Shown here: piece by piece, positions 26,192 to 34,032 of the stretch | Layout: each line of letters begins with the position of its first letter | Position numbering within the stretch: the first letter of the stretch is position 1 | NCBI RefSeq assembly: GCF_002159915.1 | Contig: NZ_NFJP01000018.1 | Location: forward strand, 1 to 64,000 | Length of the DNA stretch: 64,000 nucleotides | Origin: Gordonibacter sp. An230 | Lineage (GTDB): Bacteria; Actinomycetota; Coriobacteriia; Coriobacteriales; Eggerthellaceae | Direction of reading: 5' to 3' | Made by a program: the position numbers and the translations under genes | Notes under the pieces: generated by a model | Database searches by the model: none | What the model saw: only the letters and a program-made list of their open reading frames with translations | Told to the model about the DNA's origin: nothing

Positions 26192-26344
26192 GGATCGCGC
26201 TTCTCGTGCCGAGTCGCCTGCGGCGGGCGCACGGCTGCCTCCGCGCGGATTGCCTGGGGCGGCGAAGGGCTGGGATGTCGTCGCGTTGCGGTCGCTAGGC
26301 CCGGAAGCGGCGGAAAACCAAATCGAAAGCAAACCATCCCTGCG

Positions 26345-26350
26345 TATAAT
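26345..26350 (+). promoter_or_regulatory. TATAAT -10 box for two-component operon
   Basis: Consensus TATAAT about 38 bases before the GTG start of the response regulator. No clear -35. It argues against the ATG at 26349, which overlaps this box. Confidence 0.5.
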
Positions 26351-26387
26351 GGAGGCGTTTGCGGGAATCGATGCGGAAGGGGCGCGC

Positions 26388-27113
26388 GTGGCGCGTATTC
26401 TCATTGCGGAGGACGAGGCGGATCTGCTGGATGCGCTGGTGCAGCTGCTGGAGCACGAAGGGCACGAGGTGGAGGGGGCGGCGGACGGCGTGGATGCGCT
26501 CGCACGCTTCGCGGCGCGGCCGTTCGACCTCGTGATGCTGGACGTGATGCTGCCGAAGATAGACGGATTCGCGGTGTGCGAGGCCATCAGGCGGCAGTCG
26601 GCGGTGCCCCTCGTCATCGTGACGGCGCTGTCGGACGAGGACGACCAGTTGCACGGCTTCGGGCTTTTGGCCGACGACTACGTGACCAAGCCGTTCTCTT
26701 TGAGCGTTGTGCGCGAGCGCGTGCGGGCGCTGTTGAGGCGCAGCGGGGCGCGGGCGCAGGCGCCGGGAGGGGCGGCGGCCGTCGCGGACGGGTTCGCGGG
26801 CCTTGCCGCCGAGGGGTCGCCGCAGATCCTCTCCGCGGGCGACGTGGTGCTGAACGTGGACGAGCGCACGGCTCTCCGCGCGGGCGAGCCGGTGGAGCTC
26901 ACGCGCACGGAGTTCGACATACTGGCGCTCATGATGGCGCACAAGGGGCGGGTGTTCACGCGCGAGGCGCTGGTGGAGGCCGTGTGGGGGTATTCCTACG
27001 TGGGCAACGCGCGCATGGTGAACCTGCATGTGATGAATCTGCGGCGCAAGCTGGGCGCCGAGGTGGTCGAGACGGTGCGGGGGGTGGGGTACCGCGTTGC
27101 GAAGGACGCGTGA
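26388..27113 (+). CDS. OmpR/PhoB-family response regulator
   Basis: A 241-residue regulator. The receiver domain (1-115) has the acidic pocket AEDEADLLD, the phospho-acceptor in LVMLDVMLPKIDG (about residue 51), VTALSD and the lysine in YVTKPFS. The winged-helix output domain (about 140-238) has ELTRTEFDILALM and RMVNLHVMNLRRKLG. GTG 26388 is chosen because GGAAGGGG lies 6 bases upstream and homologues start MARILIAED; an ATG at 26349 overlaps a promoter box. It overlaps the histidine kinase gene and is followed by an ABC transporter operon that it may control. Confidence 0.93.
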   Translation: MARILIAEDEADLLDALVQLLEHEGHEVEGAADGVDALARFAARPFDLVMLDVMLPKIDGFAVCEAIRRQSAVPLVIVTALSDEDDQLHGFGLLADDYVTKPFSLSVVRERVRALLRRSGARAQAPGGAAAVADGFAGLAAEGSPQILSAGDVVLNVDERTALRAGEPVELTRTEFDILALMMAHKGRVFTREALVEAVWGYSYVGNARMVNLHVMNLRRKLGAEVVETVRGVGYRVAKDA

Positions 27114-28551
27114 GGCGTTGCGGCGCGCGTGGCGCGCCTTTTCGGAAAGCCTTGCGGCGAAGGTGCTCGCAGGGCTGTTCTGCCTGCTGTTCGCGGCCGG
27201 CTTGGGGCTGTACGCCGTGGTGGCGACGGCGTTCCCCCGAAGCTACGACGAGGCTCTCGACATGCGCGCGGACGTGCGCATCGCCGAGGCGGCCTCGGAG
27301 CTTTCACGGCTTTCGCCCGAGGAGGGGGTGGGCTTTCTCTCGTCGTGGTGCGCAGAGACGGGCTCTATCGCCACGCTCTCGGTGGACGGGCGCTCATGGA
27401 CGTTCGGGGGCGCAAGCGAAGTCACTCGCGAGACGCTCGTCGTCCCCTCCGCGAAAGAGGGCGACGACCCGCTGCTCACGGCTGCGGCGGAAGTGACGTT
27501 CGCCGACGGCGCGGTCGGCATGCTGGTGCTCACTAGCCCGCCGGCTGACGAGGCTTTCCTCGGCGAGGTCTTTCAAGCGCTGCTGCCCGCGGTGCTGCTG
27601 CTCGTCGTGGCCGTGTCGGCGATGGGCGCATGGCTCACGAGCCGGTTGGTGGCGCGGCCCATCGTGGAGGTGAGCGGCATCTCGCGGCGCCTCGCCGCGC
27701 TGGACCTCACGTGGCGCTGCCCGGAGGGCCGTCGCGACGAGGTGGGCGCGCTCGGTCGGAATCTGAACGCGATGGCCGAAAACCTCGCTCGCGCGATGGA
27801 GGATCTCGAGCGGGCGAACGCTCGTCTCGTGAGCGAGATGGAGGCCGTGCGCGTGCTGGAGGGCGAGCGCAAGGCGTTTTTCGCCGCGGCAGGGCACGAG
27901 CTGAAGACGCCGCTCGCCATCATGCGCGCTCAGGTGGAGGGCATGCAGCTGGGCATCGGCGATTTCGCCGACCATGACAAGCATCTGCCGCGTGTGCTGG
28001 GGGCAATAGAGCGCATGGAGGCCCTGGTGCACGACATACTGGAGGCGTCGCGGCTGGATGCGGCGGGCGGGGGCGCAACGCTGTCTCGCGAGCCCGTCGA
28101 CGTGGTCGCCGTCGTTCGCGCTGCCGTGGCCGAGGTGGAGCCGATCGCGCGAGAACGCGGCGTGGCGATCTCGGTGCAAGGGGAGGGGGCCGCGTCGGGC
28201 GACGACGGGGAACCGCTCGCATCGCCCGTCGCATGGGCCGTGCCTGACCTGTTCGCGAAGGCGGTCGGCATCGTGGTGGGCAACGCCGCTCTGCATGCCC
28301 CTGCGACAAGCGCGGCCACGGTGCGTTTGTCTCAGGGCTCGCTTGTGGTGGAGAACCCTTGCGAGCCCCTCGCGCCGCAGGAGGCCGCGGCTCTCTGCGA
28401 CCCGTTCGTCCGCGTCGACGCCTCTCGCGCCGCCGCCACCGGCGGGACCGGCCTTGGCCTCTACCTCGCCAAAACCATCTGCTCCCTTCACGGCTTCCCT
28501 TTCTCCGTCGTCGCGGAAGGCGGCGTCTTTCGCGCGGAGATACGCTTCTGA
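27097..28551 (+). CDS. Sensor histidine kinase
   Basis: A 484-residue membrane kinase. TM helices are at about 22-45 and 165-188, bracketing a ~120-residue extracytoplasmic sensor. A HAMP region (SRLVARPIVEVSGISRRL) follows. The phospho-accepting histidine is in AAGHELKTPLAIM (about 265), and the ATP lid has GGTGLGLYLAKTI; the N box is weak (VGNAALHAP). The start is a TTG at 27097 inside the regulator 3' end; TTG 27118 is an alternative. It forms a two-component pair with the upstream regulator. With the following FtsX-type transporter it resembles antimicrobial-peptide or cell-envelope sensing systems. Confidence 0.9.
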   Translation: MRRTREALRRAWRAFSESLAAKVLAGLFCLLFAAGLGLYAVVATAFPRSYDEALDMRADVRIAEAASELSRLSPEEGVGFLSSWCAETGSIATLSVDGRSWTFGGASEVTRETLVVPSAKEGDDPLLTAAAEVTFADGAVGMLVLTSPPADEAFLGEVFQALLPAVLLLVVAVSAMGAWLTSRLVARPIVEVSGISRRLAALDLTWRCPEGRRDEVGALGRNLNAMAENLARAMEDLERANARLVSEMEAVRVLEGERKAFFAAAGHELKTPLAIMRAQVEGMQLGIGDFADHDKHLPRVLGAIERMEALVHDILEASRLDAAGGGATLSREPVDVVAVVRAAVAEVEPIARERGVAISVQGEGAASGDDGEPLASPVAWAVPDLFAKAVGIVVGNAALHAPATSAATVRLSQGSLVVENPCEPLAPQEAAALCDPFVRVDASRAAATGGTGLGLYLAKTICSLHGFPFSVVAEGGVFRAEIRF

Positions 28552-28660
28552 CCAGCCCGCCGCCCTACCCTCGTCCGTTGCTTTTGGCGTCTCTCTCCAA
28601 GCTCGCCTCATGAGCCTTCGACCCTTACCGCTTCCGTTCCAAACCGAAAGCGAACGTTGC

Positions 28661-28677
28661 GCTGACCGGAAGCTGAC
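28661..28677 (+). promoter_or_regulatory. GCTGAC direct repeats before ABC transporter operon
   Basis: GCTGAC occurs at 28661-28666 and 28672-28677, 11 bp apart (one helical turn), as is usual for OmpR-family dimers. A weak TTTACT -10 (28688-28693) lies just downstream. This is a candidate site for the adjacent response regulator. Confidence 0.45.
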
Positions 28678-28733
28678 GCGCGCGGGGTTTACTGGAGCGA
28701 GATGGCATGGGACGACGAGGAAAGGAGACGGGC

Positions 28734-30224
28734 ATGTCGTTTGCGAAGCGGGCGGTGCTGTACGTTGCGCGCAAGCGCGGCAAGACGCTCACGCTGTTCC
28801 TGATCCTGCTCGTGATCGCCACTGCGGCGCTCTCGGGCATCGCAGTGCGCGATGCGGCGGCGACGGCTCAGCTGAACGTGCGCGAGGCGCTGGGCGGCAC
28901 GTTCACCTTGCGGCAGAACATGGACGATCCCTCGAAATGGGAGAGCCGCGAGATGAACGTGGGCGGTGTGGTGGCGGGCACGCAGCAGGTGTTCACCGGC
29001 GAGCGCATCACCAACGATTTGGGCGAGCGCATCATGGGCGAGGTGGACGGCATCAAGGGGTTCGACGCGTCGTGGTCCAACGCGGGTGTGCCGCAGACTT
29101 TGGACGGCGAGTTTTTGGAGCTGGTGAGCGACGGCGAGGACGATCTGGAGGATGCGTTTCTGCAGAGCTACGGCGACTTCGGCAAGACCGTGCCGCTGAC
29201 CGCTTCCACCGACACGCGTTTCGACGCCTATTTCGCGAAGGGCTATCTTGAGCTGATCGAAGGCGAACCGGTGAGGCACGATTCAGGCGACGGCGTGCTG
29301 GTGAGCGAGAGGTTCGCGGAGCTGAACGGGCTTTCCGTGGGCGATGCGTTCACGTTGAAGCAGTCGAGCGTGTACGACAGCGACGAGCTGAAGGATACGG
29401 ACACCGTCACCGAGGTGCGCGTGCAGGGCATCTTCCGCGAGGTTGCGGAAAGCACGGCGGGCTTCAGCGGATGGTCGGCAAGCAACACGGTGTACTGCAC
29501 CTACGACACGCTCGCAAGCGTGCGTCCAACCCATAAGGATGACGGGTTCGACCAGATCACCTTCCATGTGGACGATCCTGGCGATCTGGGGCGCATCGTG
29601 GAGGACGTCGAGGCTAGCTGCAACGGATCGGGCGACTTCACGGTGAGCTTTGACAACGGAGAGGTGGAAAGCGTGACAGCGCCGCTCGAGAACATGGATC
29701 GGCTGGTTTTGTGGCTGGTCGTAGGCGTGCTTGTGTGCGGCGCGGCGGTGCTGGCGCTCGTGCTGACGGCGCGCGTGCGCGACCGCATGCACGAAAGCGG
29801 CGTGCTGCTGAGCCTGGGCGTGCCGCGCGGGCTCATCGTGGGGCAGTACCTCGTGGAGGCGGTTCTGGTGGCGGCGCTCGCGTTCGCGGCGTCCGTGCCG
29901 CTCGGTTCGGTGGCGGCTCAGGGGCTGGGCGACGGGTTGCTGGAGTACGCGAGCGAGCAGGTTGCGAACGGCGGCGAAGGGTCGGGCGGGGGCGGCTCCG
30001 TGCGTTCGGACGGCGCGACGGGCATGACGGTGGCGGACAGCTCGTCGTTCGGGCTGGACTTCGAGCCGAACGAGAGCCTCACCGACATCCAGGTGCTTGT
30101 GGACGGGCGATCGGCCGTCATCGCGTTCGGCGCGGGACTTGCGCTCGTGACGGCGGCGGTGGTGTGCTCGAGCGTGCCGCTTCTGCGCCGCTCTCCCAAA
30201 GAGATTCTCGGAACGATGAGCTAG
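28734..30224 (+). CDS. FtsX/MacB-type ABC transporter permease
   Basis: A 496-residue permease. TM1 is at about 17-38 (TLTLFLILLVIATAAL); a large extracytoplasmic MacB-like domain of ~280 residues follows; three more TM helices are at about 322-345, 375-400 and 463-485, the FtsX domain pattern, ending with RRSPKEILGTMS, the usual coupling motif of this family. ATG 28734 has GAAAGGAGAC upstream. It is cotranscribed with the ATPase 15 bp downstream. It probably exports or senses a peptide or lipid-type compound under control of the adjoining two-component system. Confidence 0.9.
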   Translation: MSFAKRAVLYVARKRGKTLTLFLILLVIATAALSGIAVRDAAATAQLNVREALGGTFTLRQNMDDPSKWESREMNVGGVVAGTQQVFTGERITNDLGERIMGEVDGIKGFDASWSNAGVPQTLDGEFLELVSDGEDDLEDAFLQSYGDFGKTVPLTASTDTRFDAYFAKGYLELIEGEPVRHDSGDGVLVSERFAELNGLSVGDAFTLKQSSVYDSDELKDTDTVTEVRVQGIFREVAESTAGFSGWSASNTVYCTYDTLASVRPTHKDDGFDQITFHVDDPGDLGRIVEDVEASCNGSGDFTVSFDNGEVESVTAPLENMDRLVLWLVVGVLVCGAAVLALVLTARVRDRMHESGVLLSLGVPRGLIVGQYLVEAVLVAALAFAASVPLGSVAAQGLGDGLLEYASEQVANGGEGSGGGGSVRSDGATGMTVADSSSFGLDFEPNESLTDIQVLVDGRSAVIAFGAGLALVTAAVVCSSVPLLRRSPKEILGTMS

Positions 30225-30239
30225 CGGAAGGGGTTCAGT

Positions 30240-31040
30240 ATGTCGAATGCGAGAAGCGAGGCGCCGATCGCGTCGGGCGGAGCGTCTTTGTCGGATGAGG
30301 CTGCGGCGCGCATTCTGCGCGCGGAGGCGGCGCGGGCTGGCACGGCCGAGGCGGTGGTGGCCGCCGCCGCGAGGACGGCCGAGGGGCTTGAAGAGCCTCC
30401 CCTCATCGAGGTGGACGATGTGCGGTACTCTTACGGCAGCAAGGAGTCGCGCACGAAGCGCAGCGTGCTGAAGGGCGCCACGGCTGCCTTTCGGCGCGGC
30501 ACGATGTACGCCGTGGTGGGCGCGTCGGGTTGCGGCAAGTCCACGTTGCTGTCGCTTCTAGGCGGGCTCGACCTGCCCAAGCAGGGGGAAGTGCGCTTTG
30601 CGGGGGAGCCGCTCGACGCGGCCGGGTTGGCCGAACACCGGCGGCGCAACGTGTCGTTCGTGTTCCAAGGCTACAACCTCATCGACTACCTCACGGCGGC
30701 GGAGAACGTGTCGCTGGCGACGAAGCTCCCTCCGCTGCCGCTGCTTGAGAAAGTGGGAATCGGCCCTGACGAGGCGCGTCGCAACGTGCTGGCCCTCTCG
30801 GGCGGCCAGCAACAGCGCGTGGCCGTGGCGCGGGCGCTCGCCAGCGAGGCGCCCGTGGTGCTGGCTGACGAGCCCACGGGCAACCTCGACGAGGTCGCGG
30901 CGGAGGGTGTCGCCGACATACTGCGCGACACCGCTCACCGCATGGGCAAGTGCGTCATCTGCGTCACCCACTCTCCAATGCTCGCCCGCAAGGCCGACCG
31001 CGTCTTCCGGCTGGCGAAGGGCAGGCTGATCAAAGCGTGA
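30240..31040 (+). CDS. ABC transporter ATP-binding protein (MacB/LolD type)
   Basis: A 266-residue ATPase. A ~55-residue Ala-rich N-terminal extension precedes the domain (IEVDDVRYSYG). Walker A GASGCGKST, Q-loop FVFQGYNLI, signature LSGGQQQRVAVARAL, Walker B VLADEPTGNLD and the H-loop VTHSP are intact. It pairs with the FtsX-type permease. ATG 30240 has AGCGGAAGGGG upstream; a later start would remove the unusual extension, but no better ribosome site is seen. Confidence 0.92.
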   Translation: MSNARSEAPIASGGASLSDEAAARILRAEAARAGTAEAVVAAAARTAEGLEEPPLIEVDDVRYSYGSKESRTKRSVLKGATAAFRRGTMYAVVGASGCGKSTLLSLLGGLDLPKQGEVRFAGEPLDAAGLAEHRRRNVSFVFQGYNLIDYLTAAENVSLATKLPPLPLLEKVGIGPDEARRNVLALSGGQQQRVAVARALASEAPVVLADEPTGNLDEVAAEGVADILRDTAHRMGKCVICVTHSPMLARKADRVFRLAKGRLIKA

Positions 31041-31198
31041 GCGCGCGATGCGCGTGGCGATAGGCCCCTCCGGTTCCGCGGGCGCGACAATGGTCGCATG
31101 AGGTGACAATGAGACGGGGCTGCTGTCGCGTGCCGCCTTTCGTTCGGCCGCCGCAGCGTGCGCGGGGCGGCGGCCTTGACGGGCGCGCGGGATGACGG

Positions 31199-31486
31199 TT
31201 GGGCCCGAGCGCGGATAGCCTGGAGTTGAGGAGCAAGCACCGCTACGAAGAGGCGACGCGCATCCAGTTCTCGCCGGGCGTCTACGAGCTCAACGACGGC
31301 GACCGGTTGCTGCGCGGCGAGCCGATGGACTTCCAGACGCACCTCTACGGCCCCGGTGAGATGGATCGCCTGCTGCAGAAAGCGGGTCTCTCGCAGGTGC
31401 GGTCGTACTCCTCCTTCGGCAAAACCCCTGCAGCCACCGAGGCTGCCCTCGAATCCGAGATCCTGCTCTCCGAATGCACGGCCTAG
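31199..31486 (+). pseudogene. C-terminal remnant of class I SAM methyltransferase
   Basis: About 90 codons (SADSLELRSKHRYEEATRIQ, then RLLRGEPMDFQTHLYGPGEM and LLQKAGLSQVRSYSSFGKTP) match the C-terminal beta-hairpin and helix of small SAM-dependent methyltransferases. The SAM-binding motif and the preceding ~150 residues are absent. Only a TTG without ribosome site is available as start. It is best read as a decayed gene stump. Confidence 0.65.
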
Positions 31487-31659
31487 CGGGGTTCGCGATG
31501 CGCTTGCGGGCCCTTGCCGTCGCGCTTCTGAAAGAGGGGGGGGTGGCGGCGTCGCTCCCCCGGTTTGAAGAGCCGCCCATGTCGTCGAGCTCCTTCGCGC
31601 CGCTTTTCTCGCGCGTTGCGGCGGGGCTTCGGCGCGCGTTTCGGCGAAGGTTCGGGGCG

Positions 31660-31712
31660 ACGAAAAACTCCCCTGGTGAACCGTGCTGCATGCTGCAGTC
31701 CGCCAGGGGAGT
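31660..31712 (-). terminator. Rho-independent terminator on minus strand
   Basis: On the minus strand, ACTCCCCTGG (31712-31703), a 26-base loop, CCAGGGGAGT (31676-31667), then TTTTTCG. The structure is a good terminator, but no minus-strand gene lies just upstream of it. Confidence 0.55.
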
Positions 31713-31948
31713 CCGCAGCCCTGTCTTCGCTTCGCGCGGTCGAGAACCGGTCCGCGGCTGCACGAAGCGTGCCGGTTGCCTGTGGCCTCTAAGCGTCGAT
31801 GCAAGCACGCTTCGCTTTCCGATCCGGTGCCGGCCGAGACGGATGGTCGCCCGTTTCAAACACGGTTCCGTTGCTTTTCATGGATCCGCTGGGCGTGTCG
31901 GATCCGCAAAAGCGAGCGCGCGGATCGGGCGCGTCCGCCGATTTCCTG

Positions 31949-31977
31949 TTCCAAAAATGAGACGGTCGCTCTATACT
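31949..31977 (+). promoter_or_regulatory. Promoter of first WYL gene
   Basis: TTCCAA (31949-31954), 17-base spacer, TATACT (31972-31977); the start codon is 38 bases downstream. Confidence 0.5.
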
Positions 31978-32015
31978 GGCCTTTGGGAAGACCGTGTACG
32001 ACGCAAGGAGGAGCC

Positions 32016-33002
32016 ATGGCTGCGAACCGTCAGAAGCTCAAGCTGCTCTACCTCATGCGCATGCTCATGGAGGAAACGGATTCCGAGCGGGGGCTGACGA
32101 TGGCGCAGATGCTCGAGCGACTGGAGGAGCTGGGCGTCTCGGCAGAGCGCAAGTCGGTCTACCGCGACATCGAGGCCCTGCGCGAGTTCGGTGTGGACGT
32201 GCGCGCCTACCGGCGTTCGCCGATGGAGTATGCCGTGGAGGAACGCGATTTCGCCTTCCCGGAGCTTGTCCTGCTCGTGGACGCGGTGCAAAGCTCGCGC
32301 TTTCTCACGCAGCGTAAAAGCGATGCGCTCGTGGAGGGGGTGAAGCGTCTCGCATCTCGGCGCCAGCGCGCGCTGCTCGACAAGCGCGTGCACGTGGAGG
32401 GCCGCATCAAGATGCAGAACGAGTCGGTGTTCTACAGCGTCGACCGCATCCAAGAGGCGCTTGCGAAACGGCGCAAGATATCGTTTCTCTATTTCAAATA
32501 CGATGCAACGAAGGAGAAAGTGGCGCAGCACGGCGGCGACCGCTATGTGGAGACGCCCGTGCAGCTCGTGTACGCCGAAGGGTACTACTATTTGGTGGCG
32601 TTCAACGAGAAGCATGATGGATTCGCAACGTACCGCGTCGACCGTATGGATCGCATCCGCGTGCTCGACGAGCCGGCGGCGCGCAACGAGCGCATCGCAA
32701 CGTTCGATGCGCAGGAGCTCGAGAGCCGCGCGTTCGGCATGTACAGCGGGAGCCCGGTCGCGGCGACGCTTCTGGTGAGCGACGAGGCCATGGGCGCGGT
32801 CATCGATCAGTTCGGTCGCGATGTGAGGTCGTCGTTGGCCAGCGAGGGTTGGGCGCATGTGCATGTGACCGTCATGAAGAGCCCCGTGTTCTTCGGTTGG
32901 CTCGCGCAGTTCGGCGACCGTGTGCGCGTGGAGAAGCCGCGAGCGCTCGTCGACGAGTACCGCGACTACCTTGGCTCCATCGTGGCCTCCTACGAAGGGT
33001 AG
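32016..33002 (+). CDS. WYL-domain transcriptional regulator, copy 1
   Basis: A 328-residue regulator. An N-terminal winged helix-turn-helix (about 1-75; LTMAQMLERLEELGVSAERK, then YRDIEALREFGVD) is followed by a WYL ligand-binding domain (about 140-225; ISFLYFKYD, QLVYAEGYYYLVAF, YRVDRMDRIRVLDEP) and a WCX C-terminal domain ending VFFGWLAQFGDRVRVEKP. WYL proteins sense nucleic acid or nucleotides and often control phage-defence or DNA-damage genes. GGAGGAGCC precedes ATG 32016. It converges with the LALW protein gene, with 23 bp between stops, and is a paralogue of the WYL gene at 58.8 kb. Confidence 0.92.
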   Translation: MAANRQKLKLLYLMRMLMEETDSERGLTMAQMLERLEELGVSAERKSVYRDIEALREFGVDVRAYRRSPMEYAVEERDFAFPELVLLVDAVQSSRFLTQRKSDALVEGVKRLASRRQRALLDKRVHVEGRIKMQNESVFYSVDRIQEALAKRRKISFLYFKYDATKEKVAQHGGDRYVETPVQLVYAEGYYYLVAFNEKHDGFATYRVDRMDRIRVLDEPAARNERIATFDAQELESRAFGMYSGSPVAATLLVSDEAMGAVIDQFGRDVRSSLASEGWAHVHVTVMKSPVFFGWLAQFGDRVRVEKPRALVDEYRDYLGSIVASYEG

Positions 33003-33025
33003 GCGACGTCGCGGGCGGCGCGCGC

Positions 33026-33496
33026 TCACACCGCGCATGGCAGCGAGCGGGCGACGCTCCCGCCGAGCGCGACGCGCCCTCCGTCGTCGAGCACGGCTTC
33101 GGCGCCGACGAGCAGCCCGTCTCCGTCCGTTTCCAACGCGATGCCGATGACGGTGCGGCCGATGGCGTACGAACAGGGCCGAAAGCTCTCCCAGCGCAGC
33201 GCGCATCCTGGCGCCGCCATGGACGGCTCGGCGTTGATGGCGCCGAAGAACAGCGCGATGTGCGGCGCGCGCATCGCGAAGGCGGTGAGGTCGTGCGTCT
33301 CGAGCCTCAGGATGGTCGGCGTGCCGGGGAGCCAGGACCGTGCGCGCTCGTCCCAGAGTGCGAGCATGTCGACCACCTGTTCGCCCACGACTGAATGCGC
33401 TTGTCGTGCGCCCTCGTCGGCGAGGGCCAACGGATCGTCGAACCACCGGTGGTAGAGCCGTGCGAACGCCGTCGCGGCGTCGATGCCGCGATTCAT
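33026..33496 (-). CDS. LALW-motif protein, copy 1 (partner of HIRAN and WYL)
   Basis: A 156-residue soluble protein of unrecognised family. It shares a clear segment with the protein at 59762-60331: here VVDMLALWDERARSW followed by LRLETHDLTAF, there LADVLALWECHEGNW followed by LRFEECDLAAS. ATG 33496 overlaps the HIRAN stop by four bases, so the two are coupled and share the promoter before the HIRAN gene. A longer frame upstream would run into the HIRAN gene. The C-terminal half is rich in beta strands (TVIGIALETDGDGLLV, then AEAVLDDGGRVAL). Function unknown. Confidence 0.8.
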   Translation of the reverse strand: MNRGIDAATAFARLYHRWFDDPLALADEGARQAHSVVGEQVVDMLALWDERARSWLPGTPTILRLETHDLTAFAMRAPHIALFFGAINAEPSMAAPGCALRWESFRPCSYAIGRTVIGIALETDGDGLLVGAEAVLDDGGRVALGGSVARSLPCAV

Positions 33497-33819
33497 CGGG
33501 CATCTTTCACGAAAAGGCCCGCACGCACCTGCCTCCACGGTGCCGCCTCGGGATCCACCTGGAGGATGCGCAGCTCGAACGCGTCGGCGTGGCCGAAGCG
33601 GCTCATGAGCGCGACGAGGGGGCTTTCGTCGGCGGGCAGGTACCCGATTTTGGTTTCGCCGAGGCGCACGGCCACCGCATCGGGGTCGTGCGGGTTGTCG
33701 GGCTCAGGCGCAAGGACGAGCTCGGTTCCGGGTTTGAGCCGGTCGAGGACGAGTGCGCCGTCCCAGTGCTGGAAGCCGGCGAGGTGGAAGGTTGCAAGGT
33801 GACGTGACGGCTCGTACAT
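33493..33819 (-). CDS. HIRAN-domain protein, copy 1
   Basis: A 108-residue single-domain HIRAN protein. Hallmarks are FHLAGFQHWDGALVLDRLKP, LVLAPEPDNPHDPDAVAV and GETKIGYLP. HIRAN domains in HLTF/Rad5-type proteins bind 3' DNA ends or damaged DNA; here the domain stands alone. ATG 33819 has AAGGAGGAG upstream. TATGAT (33858-33853) with a dyad in place of a -35 box drives it. It forms an operon with the LALW gene. A second copy at 57.2 kb is broken by a stop codon. Confidence 0.88.
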   Translation of the reverse strand: MYEPSRHLATFHLAGFQHWDGALVLDRLKPGTELVLAPEPDNPHDPDAVAVRLGETKIGYLPADESPLVALMSRFGHADAFELRILQVDPEAAPWRQVRAGLFVKDAR

Positions 33820-33852
33820 GGCGCTCCTCCTTCGTTAGTGGATTCGAGGCGC

Positions 33853-33858
33853 ATCATA
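33853..33858 (-). promoter_or_regulatory. -10 box of HIRAN/LALW operon, copy 1
   Basis: TATGAT on the minus strand, 34 bases from the HIRAN start. No -35 consensus; the position is taken by the TGTCCC dyad. Confidence 0.55.
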
Positions 33859-33878
33859 CGCGCAAAATTTTTCCCGCT

Positions 33879-33896
33879 TGTCCCATCTGCGGGACG
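33879..33896. promoter_or_regulatory. WYL-regulon candidate operator 1 (TGTCCC-N6-GGGACG)
   Basis: TGTCCC (33879-33884), ATCTGC, GGGACG (33891-33896). Twenty bases separate it from the -10 box of the HIRAN gene. The same dyad with near-identical spacing precedes the second HIRAN copy and the second LALW gene. Confidence 0.7.
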
Positions 33897-33990
33897 CACG
33901 AAAAAAAGAACATCGGTACGATAGTTGCGCAAGTTCGTGCTGACCGTGTCGGTTTGCCGAGCGCTCGGTCGAAGGGGGCAGGGCTTGCGC

Positions 33991-33996
33991 TAGAAT
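33991..33996 (+). promoter_or_regulatory. -10 box of formate dehydrogenase operon
   Basis: TAGAAT, 37 bases before the TTG start of the flavoprotein subunit. No clear -35 at 17 bases. Confidence 0.4.
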
Positions 33997-34032
33997 ACGA
34001 AGCAGGTTTTTTTGATCGGGGCGGAGGAGACG

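Larger units (their letters stand above)
25787..26387. other. Non-coding stretch with long inverted repeat
   Basis: About 600 bp between ldh (leftward) and the response regulator (rightward). It contains a 24-bp inverted repeat with ~103 bp between the arms (listed separately) and a TATAAT just before the regulator gene. No gene is supported. Confidence 0.55.
31487..32015. other. Non-coding stretch before WYL gene
   Basis: About 530 bp without a gene. It holds a G8 run (31536-31543), a minus-strand terminator-like hairpin (31660-31712), an inverted repeat GGATCCG-N10-CGGATCC (31882-31905) and a promoter for the WYL gene. Confidence 0.55.
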
